DNA of 64,000 nucleotides from a candidate division LCP-89 bacterium B3_LCP (GTDB lineage Bacteria; Electryoneota; B3-LCP): NCBI GenBank assembly GCA_005223185.1, contig NJBN01000003.1, positions 368,659 to 432,658 of the forward strand, read 5' to 3'. Shown piece by piece: positions 1 to 8,206 of this stretch (position 1 is its first letter; each line of letters starts with the position of its first letter). The notes under the pieces were generated by a model. It saw only the letters and a program-made list of their open reading frames with translations, ran no database searches and was not told where the DNA came from. The position numbers and the translations under genes were made by a program.

Positions 1-284
1 TAAAGCCAGGTGAAGAATTTCCGTTTTACGTCGAATTTACCCAGCGATCTATAAACTTTTATGAAAACTTCCTGGGAAATATCGCGGGCATCATCGTAGT
101 TGTTAACCAAACCGTAAGCTATCGAGGCTACTCGGGTTCGGTACATATCTACCAGATCGCGAAAGGCTAATTGGTCGCCATCTTTGGCGCGAATAATCAG
201 TTCGCGAGTTGCGGTTTCCTGGGCACTGATCTCTTCAGAGGTAATCTCAGGCGTGCTGCTATTTCCATCTCCAGCAGGAATCAT
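1..284 (-). CDS. ECF-family RNA polymerase sigma factor (N-terminal part)
   Basis: Only the first 94 residues are inside the window; the gene runs off the left edge. Reading from the ATG at 284, the protein has a roughly 27-residue acidic, Ser/Thr-rich N-terminus and then a sigma-70 region 2: 'AKDGDQLAFRDLVDMY' followed by 'DDARDISQEVFIKVYRSL', which is the core-binding and -10-recognition helix typical of extracytoplasmic-function sigma factors. Members of the family direct RNA polymerase to a small stress or envelope regulon. No anti-sigma gene is visible because the downstream side is cut off. A good promoter match lies only 3 bp before the ATG, which would make the message leaderless. No other ATG, GTG or TTG start occurs in frame before region 2. 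Confidence 0.85.
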   Translation of the reverse strand, partial: MIPAGDGNSSTPEITSEEISAQETATRELIIRAKDGDQLAFRDLVDMYRTRVASIAYGLVNNYDDARDISQEVFIKVYRSLGKFDVKRKFFTWL

Positions 285-287
285 ATT

Positions 288-318
288 TTAATATACAAAA
301 CAAAAACAGAATATTCAA
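288..318 (-). promoter_or_regulatory. Promoter of the sigma factor gene
   Basis: On the minus strand there is TTG (318-316), 20 bp, then TATATTAA (295-288). This is the same spacing and element seen before many genes in the window. The predicted transcription start coincides with the ATG at 284. Confidence 0.55.
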
Positions 319-466
319 GTTTTAGAGTAATTTTCCCCTAAAGGTAAAGTGGGTCAGAAAGGATATTTTCTTAGATAGCGGCAGGAACCGCATCTTTATC
401 CTGGAGAAAAAGAAACATTTAGCATGTTATAAACTCTGACAGCCTGATTTCAAGGGTGATAGTAAA

Positions 467-495
467 AGCGTCCCACTAAATGGGGCGCTTTTTTT
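467..495 (+). terminator. Rho-independent terminator
   Basis: Stem AGCGTCCC / GGGGCGCT (one T-G pair) with a 7-nt loop is followed by a run of seven T. It lies just upstream of the thi promoter and so insulates it from, or ends, an unidentified plus-strand transcript. Confidence 0.75.
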
Positions 496-516
496 ATCTG
501 TTAATCTGCTTTCCAT

Positions 517-547
517 TTGCTTTTTCAGGTTGAATATGCTATATTGC
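517..547 (+). promoter_or_regulatory. Promoter of the thiGHSE operon
   Basis: TTG (517-519), 20 bp, TATATTGC (540-547). It implies a leader of roughly 60 nt before thiG. The leader is too short for a full TPP riboswitch. Confidence 0.65.
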
Positions 548-615
548 ATCTGAAAGGGTAAACTTTCACGGGCGAATAGGCGTATAATACCTTTAGAATA
601 AGTTGAACATATAAA

Positions 616-1401
616 ATGTCTAAAAAACCACAGGATTCTTTGGTCATCGCCGGGCGCAGCTTCAGGTCACGGCTCTTATTGGGGACGGGGAAATTTTCCT
701 CCAGCAGCGTAATGCGGGAAGCGGTGGATGCTTCCGGTTCGGAAATAGTAACCGTGGCGCTACGGCGCGTCGATCTGGAAAACCCTCAGGATGACATGCT
801 GACGGCGCTGCAGGGCGGTGATTTCTTGCTGCTGCCCAACACGTCAGGCGCCAGAGACGGGGAGGAAGCAGTACGGCTGGCGAAATTGGCTCGCGCTTCG
901 GGCATGGATCCCTGGATTAAACTGGAAGTAACGCCCGATCCAAGATACCTGCTTCCCGATCCGGTGGAAACCCTAAAAGCGGCTGAAATTTTGATCGCTG
1001 ACGGTTTCACCGTTTTGCCCTACATAAACGCTGATCCGATATTAGCCAAAAAACTGGAAGACGCAGGTTGTGCTACGGTGATGCCTCTGGGTAGTCCCAT
1101 TGGAACGAACAAAGGGCTTCGCACTCGCGATTCTATCGGTTTAATTATAGAGAATTCGTCCGTGCCTGTGGTGGCGGATGCTGGATTAGGAGCACCATCC
1201 CACGCAGCAGAAGCGATGGAGATGGGTGCTGATGCGGTCTTAGTGAACACTGCCATAGCCACTGCTGAAGATCCCATAAGGATGGCTCTGGCTTTTAAAC
1301 AGGGAGTTGAAGCCGGTAGGGAGGCGTTTTTGGCCGGGATACCTACAGAAGGAATCACTGCCAGAGCTTCTTCACCTTTGACAGGTTTCTTAAGAAAATG
1401 A
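616..1401 (+). CDS. thiG: Thiazole synthase ThiG
   Basis: A 261-residue protein of normal family length. ThiG forms the thiazole phosphate ring of thiamine from deoxyxylulose 5-phosphate, dehydroglycine and ThiS-thiocarboxylate. It is a cytoplasmic TIM barrel. The Schiff-base lysine is expected at Lys102 in '[11 protein letters not shown]'. The phosphate-binding C-terminal half is also clear: '[13 protein letters not shown]', '[19 protein letters not shown]' and 'VLVNTAIA'. It is the first gene of the thi operon. Its stop overlaps the thiH ATG (ATGA), which suggests translational coupling. The start codon has only a weak ribosome-binding site. Its substrate deoxyxylulose phosphate is made by dxs, also in this window at 25.6-27.7 kb. 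Confidence 0.95.
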   Translation: MSKKPQDSLVIAGRSFRSRLLLGTGKFSSSSVMREAVDASGSEIVTVALRRVDLENPQDDMLTALQGGDFLLLPNTSGARDGEEAVRLAKLARASGMDPWIKLEVTPDPRYLLPDPVETLKAAEILIADGFTVLPYINADPILAKKLEDAGCATVMPLGSPIGTNKGLRTRDSIGLIIENSSVPVVADAGLGAPSHAAEAMEMGADAVLVNTAIATAEDPIRMALAFKQGVEAGREAFLAGIPTEGITARASSPLTGFLRK

Positions 1402-2558
1402 GTTTTACCGAAATACTGGACAGAACGGATATTTCCCGCCTTGTCGAGACAATTGCTGGTACTTCAACCTCACAGGTCGAGGCTGTTTTAGGGAAAGCGG
1501 AGGTGAATTTCAGTGATTTCCTGGCACTGCTTTCACCGGCAGGGGAAAATTATCTGGAAGAGATGGCTGAACAGGCTCAGGCGATAACGCTACGCCGTTT
1601 CGGGCGGGTCATCCTGCTCTATGCGCCATTATATCTATCCAATGTGTGCAGCAACTCCTGTGTTTATTGTGGATTTAACGTTACCAGAGACGTACCCCGG
1701 ATAACCCTGGACATCGATGAGATATTATCCGAAGCGGCGCATTTGAAGAAGTGGGGTTTCGGGCATGTGTTACTGGTATCCGGTGAAGCGCCTAAAGTTC
1801 TGCCGGTCGCAAGATTGCGAGAGATAATACAGGCACTCAGCCTTGATTTTCCTTCACTTTCCCTGGAGATATATCCACTATCAGGACCTGCTTACGCACA
1901 GATGGCTGAAGCAGGCGCTGATGGCTTGACGCTATACCAGGAGACTTATGATCGCCAAGTGTATGCTTCGGTGCATCCACGAGGAAAGAAGAGGGATTTC
2001 AACTGGCGGTTAGAAGCGGTCGAGAGGGCTGGAGATGTAGGTTTCAGACGGATAGGTATAGGATCGTTGTTGGGGCTGAACGACTGGCGTTGGGAAGGAA
2101 TTGCCCTGGCTCTACATGCTGATTATCTGATGAAGAGATATTGGCAGACGCAGATTACCATCAGTTTTCCGCGTCTGCGTAATATTCCTGGCGATTTTCA
2201 ACCGGCATATCCCGTCAACGATACCTCTTTAGTACAGTTGATGCTGGCGCTACGCCTGTTTCTCAACGATGCGGGTTTCGTGATTTCTACGCGGGAACCG
2301 GCTTCGCTTAGGGATCATTTAATTCCTCTGTGCGTTACGCAGATGTCGGCAGGATCGCGCACTGAACCAGGTGGATACCGTCATCCTGTTCAAGAAGGTG
2401 CACAGTTCGTTGTTGAAGATCAGCGTTGGCCAGAGGAAGTTGCCGCCGCAATCCTTAAAAGCGGTTACGAACCGGTATGGAAGGATTGGGATTATGTCAT
2501 GCACGAAGGATCTGAACATGCGGATCACCATAAACGGGACGTCCAGGGAAGTGTCTGA
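1398..2558 (+). CDS. thiH: 2-iminoacetate synthase ThiH (radical SAM tyrosine lyase)
   Basis: A 386-residue radical SAM enzyme. It cleaves tyrosine to dehydroglycine (2-iminoacetate) and p-cresol for thiazole formation, so the organism uses the anaerobic ThiH route and not glycine oxidase ThiO. The cluster-binding motif CxxxCxxC is at Cys84, Cys88 and Cys91 ('[10 protein letters not shown]'). The C-terminal region has the usual ThiH blocks ('[11 protein letters not shown]', '[12 protein letters not shown]', '[13 protein letters not shown]'). The ATG overlaps the thiG stop. Its last 41 nt overlap the proposed start of thiS. Confidence 0.95.
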   Translation: MSFTEILDRTDISRLVETIAGTSTSQVEAVLGKAEVNFSDFLALLSPAGENYLEEMAEQAQAITLRRFGRVILLYAPLYLSNVCSNSCVYCGFNVTRDVPRITLDIDEILSEAAHLKKWGFGHVLLVSGEAPKVLPVARLREIIQALSLDFPSLSLEIYPLSGPAYAQMAEAGADGLTLYQETYDRQVYASVHPRGKKRDFNWRLEAVERAGDVGFRRIGIGSLLGLNDWRWEGIALALHADYLMKRYWQTQITISFPRLRNIPGDFQPAYPVNDTSLVQLMLALRLFLNDAGFVISTREPASLRDHLIPLCVTQMSAGSRTEPGGYRHPVQEGAQFVVEDQRWPEEVAAAILKSGYEPVWKDWDYVMHEGSEHADHHKRDVQGSV

Positions 2559-2718
2559 AGACGTTTCGCTGTCATCCCTCTTAGAAGAACTGGATTTGAA
2601 TGCAAATACGACGGTTGTAGAACTCAACCGGGAGGTTGTTAAGAAAAGCGTTTATCCGGAGGTTAAGTTAGCTGATGGTGACATTCTCGAATTGGTGCGG
2701 TTCGTTGGAGGAGGTTGA
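2518..2718 (+). CDS. thiS: Sulfur carrier protein ThiS
   Basis: A 66-residue ubiquitin-fold sulfur carrier. It begins '[12 protein letters not shown]' and ends 'VRFVGGG', the C-terminal Gly-Gly that is adenylated and converted to thiocarboxylate. I chose the ATG at 2518 because family members start directly before the first beta strand. This places the start 41 nt inside thiH; the same frame is open further upstream, but that would add unrelated residues. It supplies sulfur to ThiG. ThiF, which activates it, is not in this operon and must be encoded elsewhere. Confidence 0.9.
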   Translation: MRITINGTSREVSEDVSLSSLLEELDLNANTTVVELNREVVKKSVYPEVKLADGDILELVRFVGGG

Positions 2719-3377
2719 TGGTACCTAAAGATAATTCGCTGAATTTCGATCTGTATCCGGTGACTTGTGAGAAGTTATCAAACGGGCGTACCAACCTTGA
2801 AGTTCTGGATGAGTTGATCGCTGGAGGGGCGAAGGTTGTACAACTTCGAGAAAAAGACCTTTCAGATAGGGATTTCTTCGAACTTGCCACAGAATTCCGC
2901 CGCAGAACGTTTCAGGCGGGGATGACTCTGATAATAAACGACAGAGTGGATATCTGTCGTGCGGTCGAGGCTGACGGAGTTCACTTAGGGCAGGATGACT
3001 TCCCCCTAAAAACAGCCAGACGGATGTTAGGACCTCAGACCATTATTGGTGTTTCCACGCATAGTATCGAAGAAGCCGTTCAGGCTGAAAAGGAGGGCGC
3101 TGATTACATCAATGTGGGACCTATCTTCGCCACTCAGACGAAGGAACACACCGGAACGCCGGTTGGTATTGAGCTTTTTCGTAAAGTCAATGATCTGGTG
3201 AATATCCCTATTACAGTGATGGGTGGGATTAAGCTGGAAAACCTGCAACAGGTACTTGATGCCGGAGTTAAGCGGGTTGCAGTAGTTACAGGAATAATCA
3301 GTTCAGATGATATTGCCATAGCAGTTCGGGAATTCCGGCGGAGAATTACCGAAGTTACCGTGGGTGAGGATTTATAA
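2718..3377 (+). CDS. thiE: Thiamine-phosphate synthase ThiE
   Basis: A 219-residue TIM-barrel enzyme that joins HMP pyrophosphate to thiazole phosphate to give thiamine phosphate. Recognisable blocks are 'VVQLREKDLSDRDF' near the N-terminus, 'INDRVDICRAVEADGVHLGQ', 'IGVSTHSIEEA', 'GPIFATQTKEH' and 'VMGGI'. The ATG overlaps the last base of the thiS stop (TGATG), so I prefer it to the TTG one codon earlier. It is the last gene of the operon and faces the histidine kinase gene one base away, with no clear terminator between them. Confidence 0.95.
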   Translation: MVPKDNSLNFDLYPVTCEKLSNGRTNLEVLDELIAGGAKVVQLREKDLSDRDFFELATEFRRRTFQAGMTLIINDRVDICRAVEADGVHLGQDDFPLKTARRMLGPQTIIGVSTHSIEEAVQAEKEGADYINVGPIFATQTKEHTGTPVGIELFRKVNDLVNIPITVMGGIKLENLQQVLDAGVKRVAVVTGIISSDDIAIAVREFRRRITEVTVGEDL

Positions 3378-3378
3378 T

Positions 3379-4974
3379 TCAATTATCAGCCGCTGTGCAG
3401 ACTTCGCCGTCCAGAACGTTTCGCACTTGAGCTAACAGAGCATTCATTCTGTAAGGTTTTTGAATAAACCCTGTGGTGTTATGATGGTGGAAGTCCATAG
3501 AAGTCTCATCGTCAAATACAAATCCACTGGTGATTAGAATCTGTACATCCGGGGCAATTCGTTTCAATTCACTGATGATGCCATCAATTTTGTAGTCGGG
3601 GAGAAACATATCCAGAATAACCAGATCAATCTCGCTGCTTCTATTTCTAAATATAGTTAACACCTGACTTCCCAGTTCTGCGTCCAATACAGTATATCCG
3701 TTGGAACGGAGAATTTTACACCCCATGGCGCGTACCACAGGTTCACTATCCACAAGGAGAACTGTCTCCTTCCCTAAATGTGGCGTATCGATCTCGATAT
3801 CAGTTTTTTCCACAGGCTCTGAAGCTTTCGGGAAATAGAGGGTGAATACGCTTCCTCGCCCTAACTGGCTGTCAACTCGAATCGAAGCATGGTGTTTCTT
3901 AAGTATTTTCTGAAGTGAAGTTAGCCCCAATCCTAAGGAATCTTCTAATTTCCCGCCATTGAAAAACGGTTCGTATAGTTTTTCCCTGGTCTCCTGTGTC
4001 ATACCCACGCCTGTATCCTGAAAGGCAGCCCAGACGCCTTCATCTGCTGTGTCTGGTAGACCCAAAGCATCGGTTTCGGCAGCAGGAATCGTCCCCGTAC
4101 GAATATTGATATTCCCACCTTGTGGCATAGCCTTGGCTGCGTTGGAAAAGAGGGTAATTATGGCTCGTTTGACGTCAACTTCATCGGCAAGAATTGGCGG
4201 CAGTGAAGAATCAAATTCTAATGATATATTGATCTTATTAAAAAGAGGTCGTTGCATTATATTAACAGTCTCTTTAATTAGATCGTTCAAATTCAGCGGT
4301 TGAGGCGTATTTCCTGTCGGTTTTACCCATGAACGTAAGCGTCGGGTTATTTCAGAGGCTGTAAGTGCTGCTGTTTCAATGGCGTCAACATCAGCCAACA
4401 GTGGGCTCTCTGATTCGAAGTTCGACTTTATGAATTGTGAATGCCCCAGTATAGCGCAGAGAAGGTTGTTAAAGTCATGCAACATCATGCCTGCTACAGA
4501 TCCTGTGGTTTCAAGCATCAGCGCCTGATTGTTCGTCTCGGTTTGATTGGTCTCTTCTGTTACGTCATCGATAATTATCATGCCGCCATTGACGTCACCT
4601 AAAGACCCATATAGTGGGATTCCCTTTATATTTAATACAGCCCGCTCCTTTCCATATCGATCCTCTTCGACAAAATTGGTAAAAGAAATCGGGCGACCTT
4701 TGCGCATCTTCTGCAGAGCTTTATCTATGTTTATGGTCTGCCCGAATACGGTATCGGAATAGGGTTGTCCGACAAGTTTTTCCAAATCACCGGTCGAAAG
4801 ACTGAAGCGTTCCAGCAGCCAGGAATTGGCATCTAAAATACGTCCTAAAGAATCCGTGGTGATGACGCCTAAAGGCAGGTGATTGAATATTGCTTGCCAC
4901 CTCTGAATGAGGTCATGATTCTCAGGCGTATCCAAGTCTTGGTTTCCAGGTTGTTTTTGTTGGTGAGAACTCAT
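3379..4974 (-). CDS. Hybrid sensor histidine kinase (PAS-HisKA-HATPase-receiver)
   Basis: A 531-residue cytoplasmic kinase with no membrane segment. Residues ~25-140 form a PAS domain ('GVITTDSLGRILDANSWLL'). The phospho-accepting His is His166 in 'HDFNN', the H-box of the NtrB/HPK4-like kinases. The ATPase domain shows the N box at ~Asn278, the G1 box 'DTGVGM' (320-325) and 'LGLGLTSLQKIL' (347-358). A C-terminal receiver (404-531) has the phospho-acceptor Asp455 in 'VILDMF' and the conserved Lys in 'IQKPY'. No response regulator with an output domain is adjacent, so its partner and signal are unknown. Confidence 0.9.
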   Translation of the reverse strand: MSSHQQKQPGNQDLDTPENHDLIQRWQAIFNHLPLGVITTDSLGRILDANSWLLERFSLSTGDLEKLVGQPYSDTVFGQTINIDKALQKMRKGRPISFTNFVEEDRYGKERAVLNIKGIPLYGSLGDVNGGMIIIDDVTEETNQTETNNQALMLETTGSVAGMMLHDFNNLLCAILGHSQFIKSNFESESPLLADVDAIETAALTASEITRRLRSWVKPTGNTPQPLNLNDLIKETVNIMQRPLFNKINISLEFDSSLPPILADEVDVKRAIITLFSNAAKAMPQGGNINIRTGTIPAAETDALGLPDTADEGVWAAFQDTGVGMTQETREKLYEPFFNGGKLEDSLGLGLTSLQKILKKHHASIRVDSQLGRGSVFTLYFPKASEPVEKTDIEIDTPHLGKETVLLVDSEPVVRAMGCKILRSNGYTVLDAELGSQVLTIFRNRSSEIDLVILDMFLPDYKIDGIISELKRIAPDVQILITSGFVFDDETSMDFHHHNTTGFIQKPYRMNALLAQVRNVLDGEVCTAADN

Positions 4975-5031
4975 GGTGTCACATCGGATTGTTGATGCTC
5001 AATAATCGTCTGTTGCGAAGTTTACAGTTCA

Positions 5032-5063
5032 TAAAAATAGTGGTTTCTATTGCAATTTAGCAA
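5032..5063 (-). promoter_or_regulatory. Possible promoter of the histidine kinase gene
   Basis: TTG (5063-5061), 21 bp, TATTTTTA (5039-5032) on the minus strand. It is weaker than the other matches because of the 21-bp spacer and an A/T-rich context. Confidence 0.35.
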
Positions 5064-5155
5064 TAACTTTAGAGGCTTTTTAAACCCTTCTGGCAAGAAT
5101 GTGCCCACCAGGTGAAAAATACTCCTGACAAATCGCAAAATTTTCACGAAATTTC

Positions 5156-5187
5156 TTGACTTTCCACCTCATTATTTTGTACCTTTG
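5156..5187 (+). promoter_or_regulatory. Promoter of the lysine-degradation cluster
   Basis: TTG (5156-5158), 21 bp, TACCTTTG (5180-5187), matching the Bacteroidota TAnnTTTG -7 element. The predicted start is about 160 nt before the aldehyde dehydrogenase ATG. Confidence 0.5.
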
Positions 5188-5188
5188 T

Positions 5189-5213
5189 ATGGGCTTTCAA
5201 AGCCCATTTTTTT
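5189..5213 (+). terminator. Terminator-like hairpin at the 5' end of the lysine operon
   Basis: Perfect palindrome ATGGGCTTT-C-AAAGCCCAT followed by seven T. It begins at or just after the predicted transcription start, so it would be an attenuator or a 5' stabilising hairpin and not the end of a known gene. Confidence 0.5.
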
Positions 5214-5352
5214 GAATCATTTAATGTGGTTCTCAATTCGAGCCTTAAAAATTACTATACCTTCCATATCCGTCTAATCTAAATGCTGTAATTACAAGTA
5301 TATTAGAAATCATTACGGGGATAAACGCGAAAAAAACAGGAGAGATGAATTC

Positions 5353-6867
5353 ATGGATTTTCTGAGAGAACTCGGCATAGAAAAAATAAACCCGGGTGCC
5401 TGTTCGGGGCCTGGTGCCTGGACTTCTACAGAAGGTAGAGATTTTATCACCTCCATCAATCCCGCTACCGGTGAAGAGATAGCCAGTGTAGCGCAAGCGT
5501 CGATTGAGGATTATGATAAAGTGATGTCAGCCGCTACTGAGGCTTTCCAAGAGTGGCGCATGATGCCAGCGCCCCAGCGGGGACTAATCGTCCGTGATTT
5601 GGGAGAAGCTCTACGAGCCAAGAAGGACCCGTTAGGAAAGCTTGTTACCCTGGAAATGGGTAAAATCGTGCATGAAGGCTGGGGTGAAGTTCAGGAGATG
5701 ATCGATATATGCGACTTTGCGCTGGGGCTTTCCCGACAGCTATATGGTTTGACCATGCATTCCGAAAGACCCAGGCATAGGATGTATGAACAGTGGCATC
5801 CTCTTGGCGTAGTCGGCATAATATCTGCCTTCAACTTCCCGGTAGCAGTCTGGGCCTGGAATTCCGCTATAGCCGCCGTCTGTGGTGACGTAACACTCTG
5901 GAAACCATCTTCGGAAACTCCTCTTACAGGAGTCGCGGTGCAAAACATCTGTAACGATGTAATGAAAGCTCACAACCTGACCGGTATCTTCAACTTAGTT
6001 ATTGGACGTGGTTCGGTCATCGGTGAGAAACTCATAAACGACAGAAGAATTCCTCTGGTTTCAGCAACTGGATCTTGTGAGATGGGTTACCGTATCGGCA
6101 AAGTGGTAGGCGAACGATTAGGTGGAACGATACTGGAGCTTGGCGGCAACAACGCCATAATCGTCGATGAAACGGCAGATATGGAAATGGCAGTTCGAGC
6201 CGTTCTTTTCGGCGCTGTAGGAACTGCCGGTCAGCGCTGCACCAGTACGCGCCGGGTCTTCCTGCATAAAAGCATCGCCGAAGATTTTACGGACAGGCTG
6301 ATCAAAGCCTATAAACAGGTGCGCATCGGTGATCCGCTGGATGAAAACACACTTATGGGGCCGCTAATCAATCAGTCGGCAATTGACATAATGATGAGTG
6401 CCCTTGAAACCATTAATGATGCCGGCGGCGAACTTCTCTATGGTGGCAATAAGACGGGGCAATCAGGATTTTACGTTGAACCAGCGATTATCAAAGCCGA
6501 ACATGGCTGGCCCATTGTTCATGAGGAAACGTTCGCACCTATCCTCTACTTGATCGAATATGAGAGTCTAGAAGATGCTATCGCCTGGCATAATGAAGTT
6601 CCTCAGGGACTGTCTTCCGCTATCTTTACAAAAAATCTCTTAGCAGCCGAAACTTTCCTCTCTCATGAAGGTTCCGACTGCGGTATCGCCAACGTCAATA
6701 TTGGCACTTCGGGAGCTGAAATTGGCGGAGCATTCGGTGGTGAGAAGGAAACTGGCGGTGGACGGGAATCCGGATCTGATTCATGGAAAGCCTACATGCG
6801 CCGTCAAACCAACACTATAAACTGGTCGAAGGATTTACCGCTGGCTCAGGGGATCACATTCGAATAG
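5353..6867 (+). CDS. Alpha-aminoadipic semialdehyde dehydrogenase (ALDH7/antiquitin type)
   Basis: A 504-residue NAD(P)-dependent aldehyde dehydrogenase of the ALDH7 group. This group oxidises L-2-aminoadipate 6-semialdehyde to 2-aminoadipate in lysine breakdown. The nucleophile is Cys296 ('GQRCTSTRR') and the general base Glu262 ('LELGGNN'); the cofactor segment 'ISAFNFPVAVWAWN' is typical of ALDH7. The ATG at 5353 follows an AGGAGA site 9 bp upstream. It is the first gene of a cluster with the two saccharopine-pathway enzymes and lysine aminotransferase, which all generate its substrate. That context makes the substrate call stronger than homology alone. Confidence 0.9.
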   Translation: MDFLRELGIEKINPGACSGPGAWTSTEGRDFITSINPATGEEIASVAQASIEDYDKVMSAATEAFQEWRMMPAPQRGLIVRDLGEALRAKKDPLGKLVTLEMGKIVHEGWGEVQEMIDICDFALGLSRQLYGLTMHSERPRHRMYEQWHPLGVVGIISAFNFPVAVWAWNSAIAAVCGDVTLWKPSSETPLTGVAVQNICNDVMKAHNLTGIFNLVIGRGSVIGEKLINDRRIPLVSATGSCEMGYRIGKVVGERLGGTILELGGNNAIIVDETADMEMAVRAVLFGAVGTAGQRCTSTRRVFLHKSIAEDFTDRLIKAYKQVRIGDPLDENTLMGPLINQSAIDIMMSALETINDAGGELLYGGNKTGQSGFYVEPAIIKAEHGWPIVHEETFAPILYLIEYESLEDAIAWHNEVPQGLSSAIFTKNLLAAETFLSHEGSDCGIANVNIGTSGAEIGGAFGGEKETGGGRESGSDSWKAYMRRQTNTINWSKDLPLAQGITFE

Positions 6868-6880
6868 CCGATGAACGTGA

Positions 6881-8182
6881 ATGCGCATAGGAATTAGACG
6901 AGAAGATAAAAATGAGTGGGAAGCGAGAGTCCCGATAGCTCCCCACGACGTTGCCAAACTGGTTAAGGATGGAATCGAAGTCTGGCTGCAGCCTTCTGAT
7001 ATCCGCATCTATCCGGATGAGGAGTACCGCAAGGTTGGCGCTTTCATCGAAGAGGACCTCTCCCGATGTCCCATCATCCTGGCTGTAAAAGAGATCCCAC
7101 AGGAATTCCTTGAAGTTGGCAAGACCTATGTTTTTTTCTCCCATACCATCAAGGGGCAGAAACAGAGCATGCCCATGCTACAGCGGATGATGGATTTGAA
7201 GTGCCAACTGATTGATTACGAACTGGTTACTGACGGTACAGACCGCCGTCTAATCTTCTTCGGAAGGCACGCCGGTTTAGCTGGTATGATCGATACCCTA
7301 TGGAGTTTAGGCAAGCGGTTGGAATGGGAAGGCATAGGGAACCCTTTTAGCCAGATAAGGATGGCGCATCAATATGCGTCACTTGAAGATGCCAAAGGGG
7401 AAATCACTGAAGTTGCGGCGAAGATGCGGCTTGAAGATCTTCCACCGGCAATGTTCCCCATGATCTTCGGGTTTACCGGTTACGGCAACGTTTCTGCAGG
7501 TGCACAGAAGATCTTTGATCTATTTCCACATGAACAGATTGAACCGGCGGAATTGGTTGACTTCAAAGCCTCTCCTGATAATATGCGAGATAAGCTGATC
7601 AAGGTAGTTTTCAAGGAAGAGGATATCGTCGAACCGGTAGATACAGGGACCAAATTTGATTTGCAGGATTACTATCAAAATCCACAGAGGTATCGCTCCC
7701 GCTTCGAAAGTTATCTGCCACACCTGACCGTACTGGTAAACTGCATATACTGGGACGCTCGCTATCCACGTCTGGTGACCTTCGATTATTTAAAGGAGGC
7801 ATATACGGGTGGACAGACTCCGAATTTAAGAGTAATCGGCGATGTCAGTTGCGACATTGAAGGTTCCATTCAGTGCACGATGAAAAGCACCGATCCGGGA
7901 AATCCGGTGTACGTTTACGATCCCATCGAAGGCAGCGTGACGGATGGCTGGGAAGGATCAGGCCCGGTGATTATGGCGGTGGATAACCTGCCCTGCGAAC
8001 TGGCGAAGGAATCATCTGAATTCTTCAGCAAAGTGCTGACTCCCTTCATCCCTCAGTTGGTAAAGGCTGATTTCAATGCTGCATTTGATGATCTGGAGAT
8101 CCCCAGCGAGCTTCACCGGGCGGTGATTTTACATAAAGGAAAGTTAGCTCCCAGATTTAAAAATCTGAGTGAATACTTGTAA
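6881..8182 (+). CDS. Lysine-ketoglutarate reductase (saccharopine-forming)
   Basis: A 433-residue protein related to the N-terminal half of eukaryotic AASS and to alanine dehydrogenase. It condenses lysine with 2-oxoglutarate and reduces the imine to saccharopine. Visible signatures are 'IGIRREDKNEWEARVPIAP' at the N-terminus, 'KTYVFFSHTIKGQ' (~98-110), 'IDYELV', 'FGRHAGLAGMIDTLWSLG' and a nucleotide-binding 'GFTGYGNVSAGAQ'. It starts 14 bp after the dehydrogenase stop and is followed 24 bp later by the saccharopine dehydrogenase gene. In animals and plants the two activities are fused; here they are separate adjacent genes. Confidence 0.85.
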   Translation: MRIGIRREDKNEWEARVPIAPHDVAKLVKDGIEVWLQPSDIRIYPDEEYRKVGAFIEEDLSRCPIILAVKEIPQEFLEVGKTYVFFSHTIKGQKQSMPMLQRMMDLKCQLIDYELVTDGTDRRLIFFGRHAGLAGMIDTLWSLGKRLEWEGIGNPFSQIRMAHQYASLEDAKGEITEVAAKMRLEDLPPAMFPMIFGFTGYGNVSAGAQKIFDLFPHEQIEPAELVDFKASPDNMRDKLIKVVFKEEDIVEPVDTGTKFDLQDYYQNPQRYRSRFESYLPHLTVLVNCIYWDARYPRLVTFDYLKEAYTGGQTPNLRVIGDVSCDIEGSIQCTMKSTDPGNPVYVYDPIEGSVTDGWEGSGPVIMAVDNLPCELAKESSEFFSKVLTPFIPQLVKADFNAAFDDLEIPSELHRAVILHKGKLAPRFKNLSEYL

Positions 8183-8206
8183 ATATCAAACACACAAGGA
8201 GATATA

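Larger units (their letters stand above)
285..615. other. Intergenic region with a possible structured RNA
   Basis: This 331-bp gap separates the divergent sigma factor gene and thiG. It holds the sigma promoter (288-318), a nested hairpin at 360-402 (outer stem AGGATA/TATCCT; inner stem GAT-GCGG/CCGC-ATC with a bulged A), a strong intrinsic terminator (467-495) and the thi promoter (517-547). The hairpin plus terminator could be a small plus-strand RNA of about 130 nt, but I see no good plus-strand promoter for it. I looked for a TPP riboswitch (CTGAGA and the second conserved domain) between the thi promoter and thiG and did not find one. Confidence 0.4.
4975..5352. other. Divergent intergenic region, histidine kinase / lysine cluster
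   Basis: A 378-bp gap between divergent genes. It contains candidate promoters for both directions and a 19-bp palindrome followed by T residues (5189-5213) directly after the rightward promoter. The remaining ~140 bp before 5353 is A/T-rich and I see no further ORF or known riboswitch in it. Confidence 0.5.

Noticed and set aside
583-588. A perfect TATAAT upstream of thiG
   Set aside because: No -35 element lies at 16-18 bp, and the site falls within the leader of the better TTG-N20-TATATTGC promoter at 517-547.
548-615. TPP riboswitch expected ahead of a thiamine operon
   Set aside because: The leader is only about 65 nt, and neither the CTGAGA helix nor the second conserved TPP domain is present.
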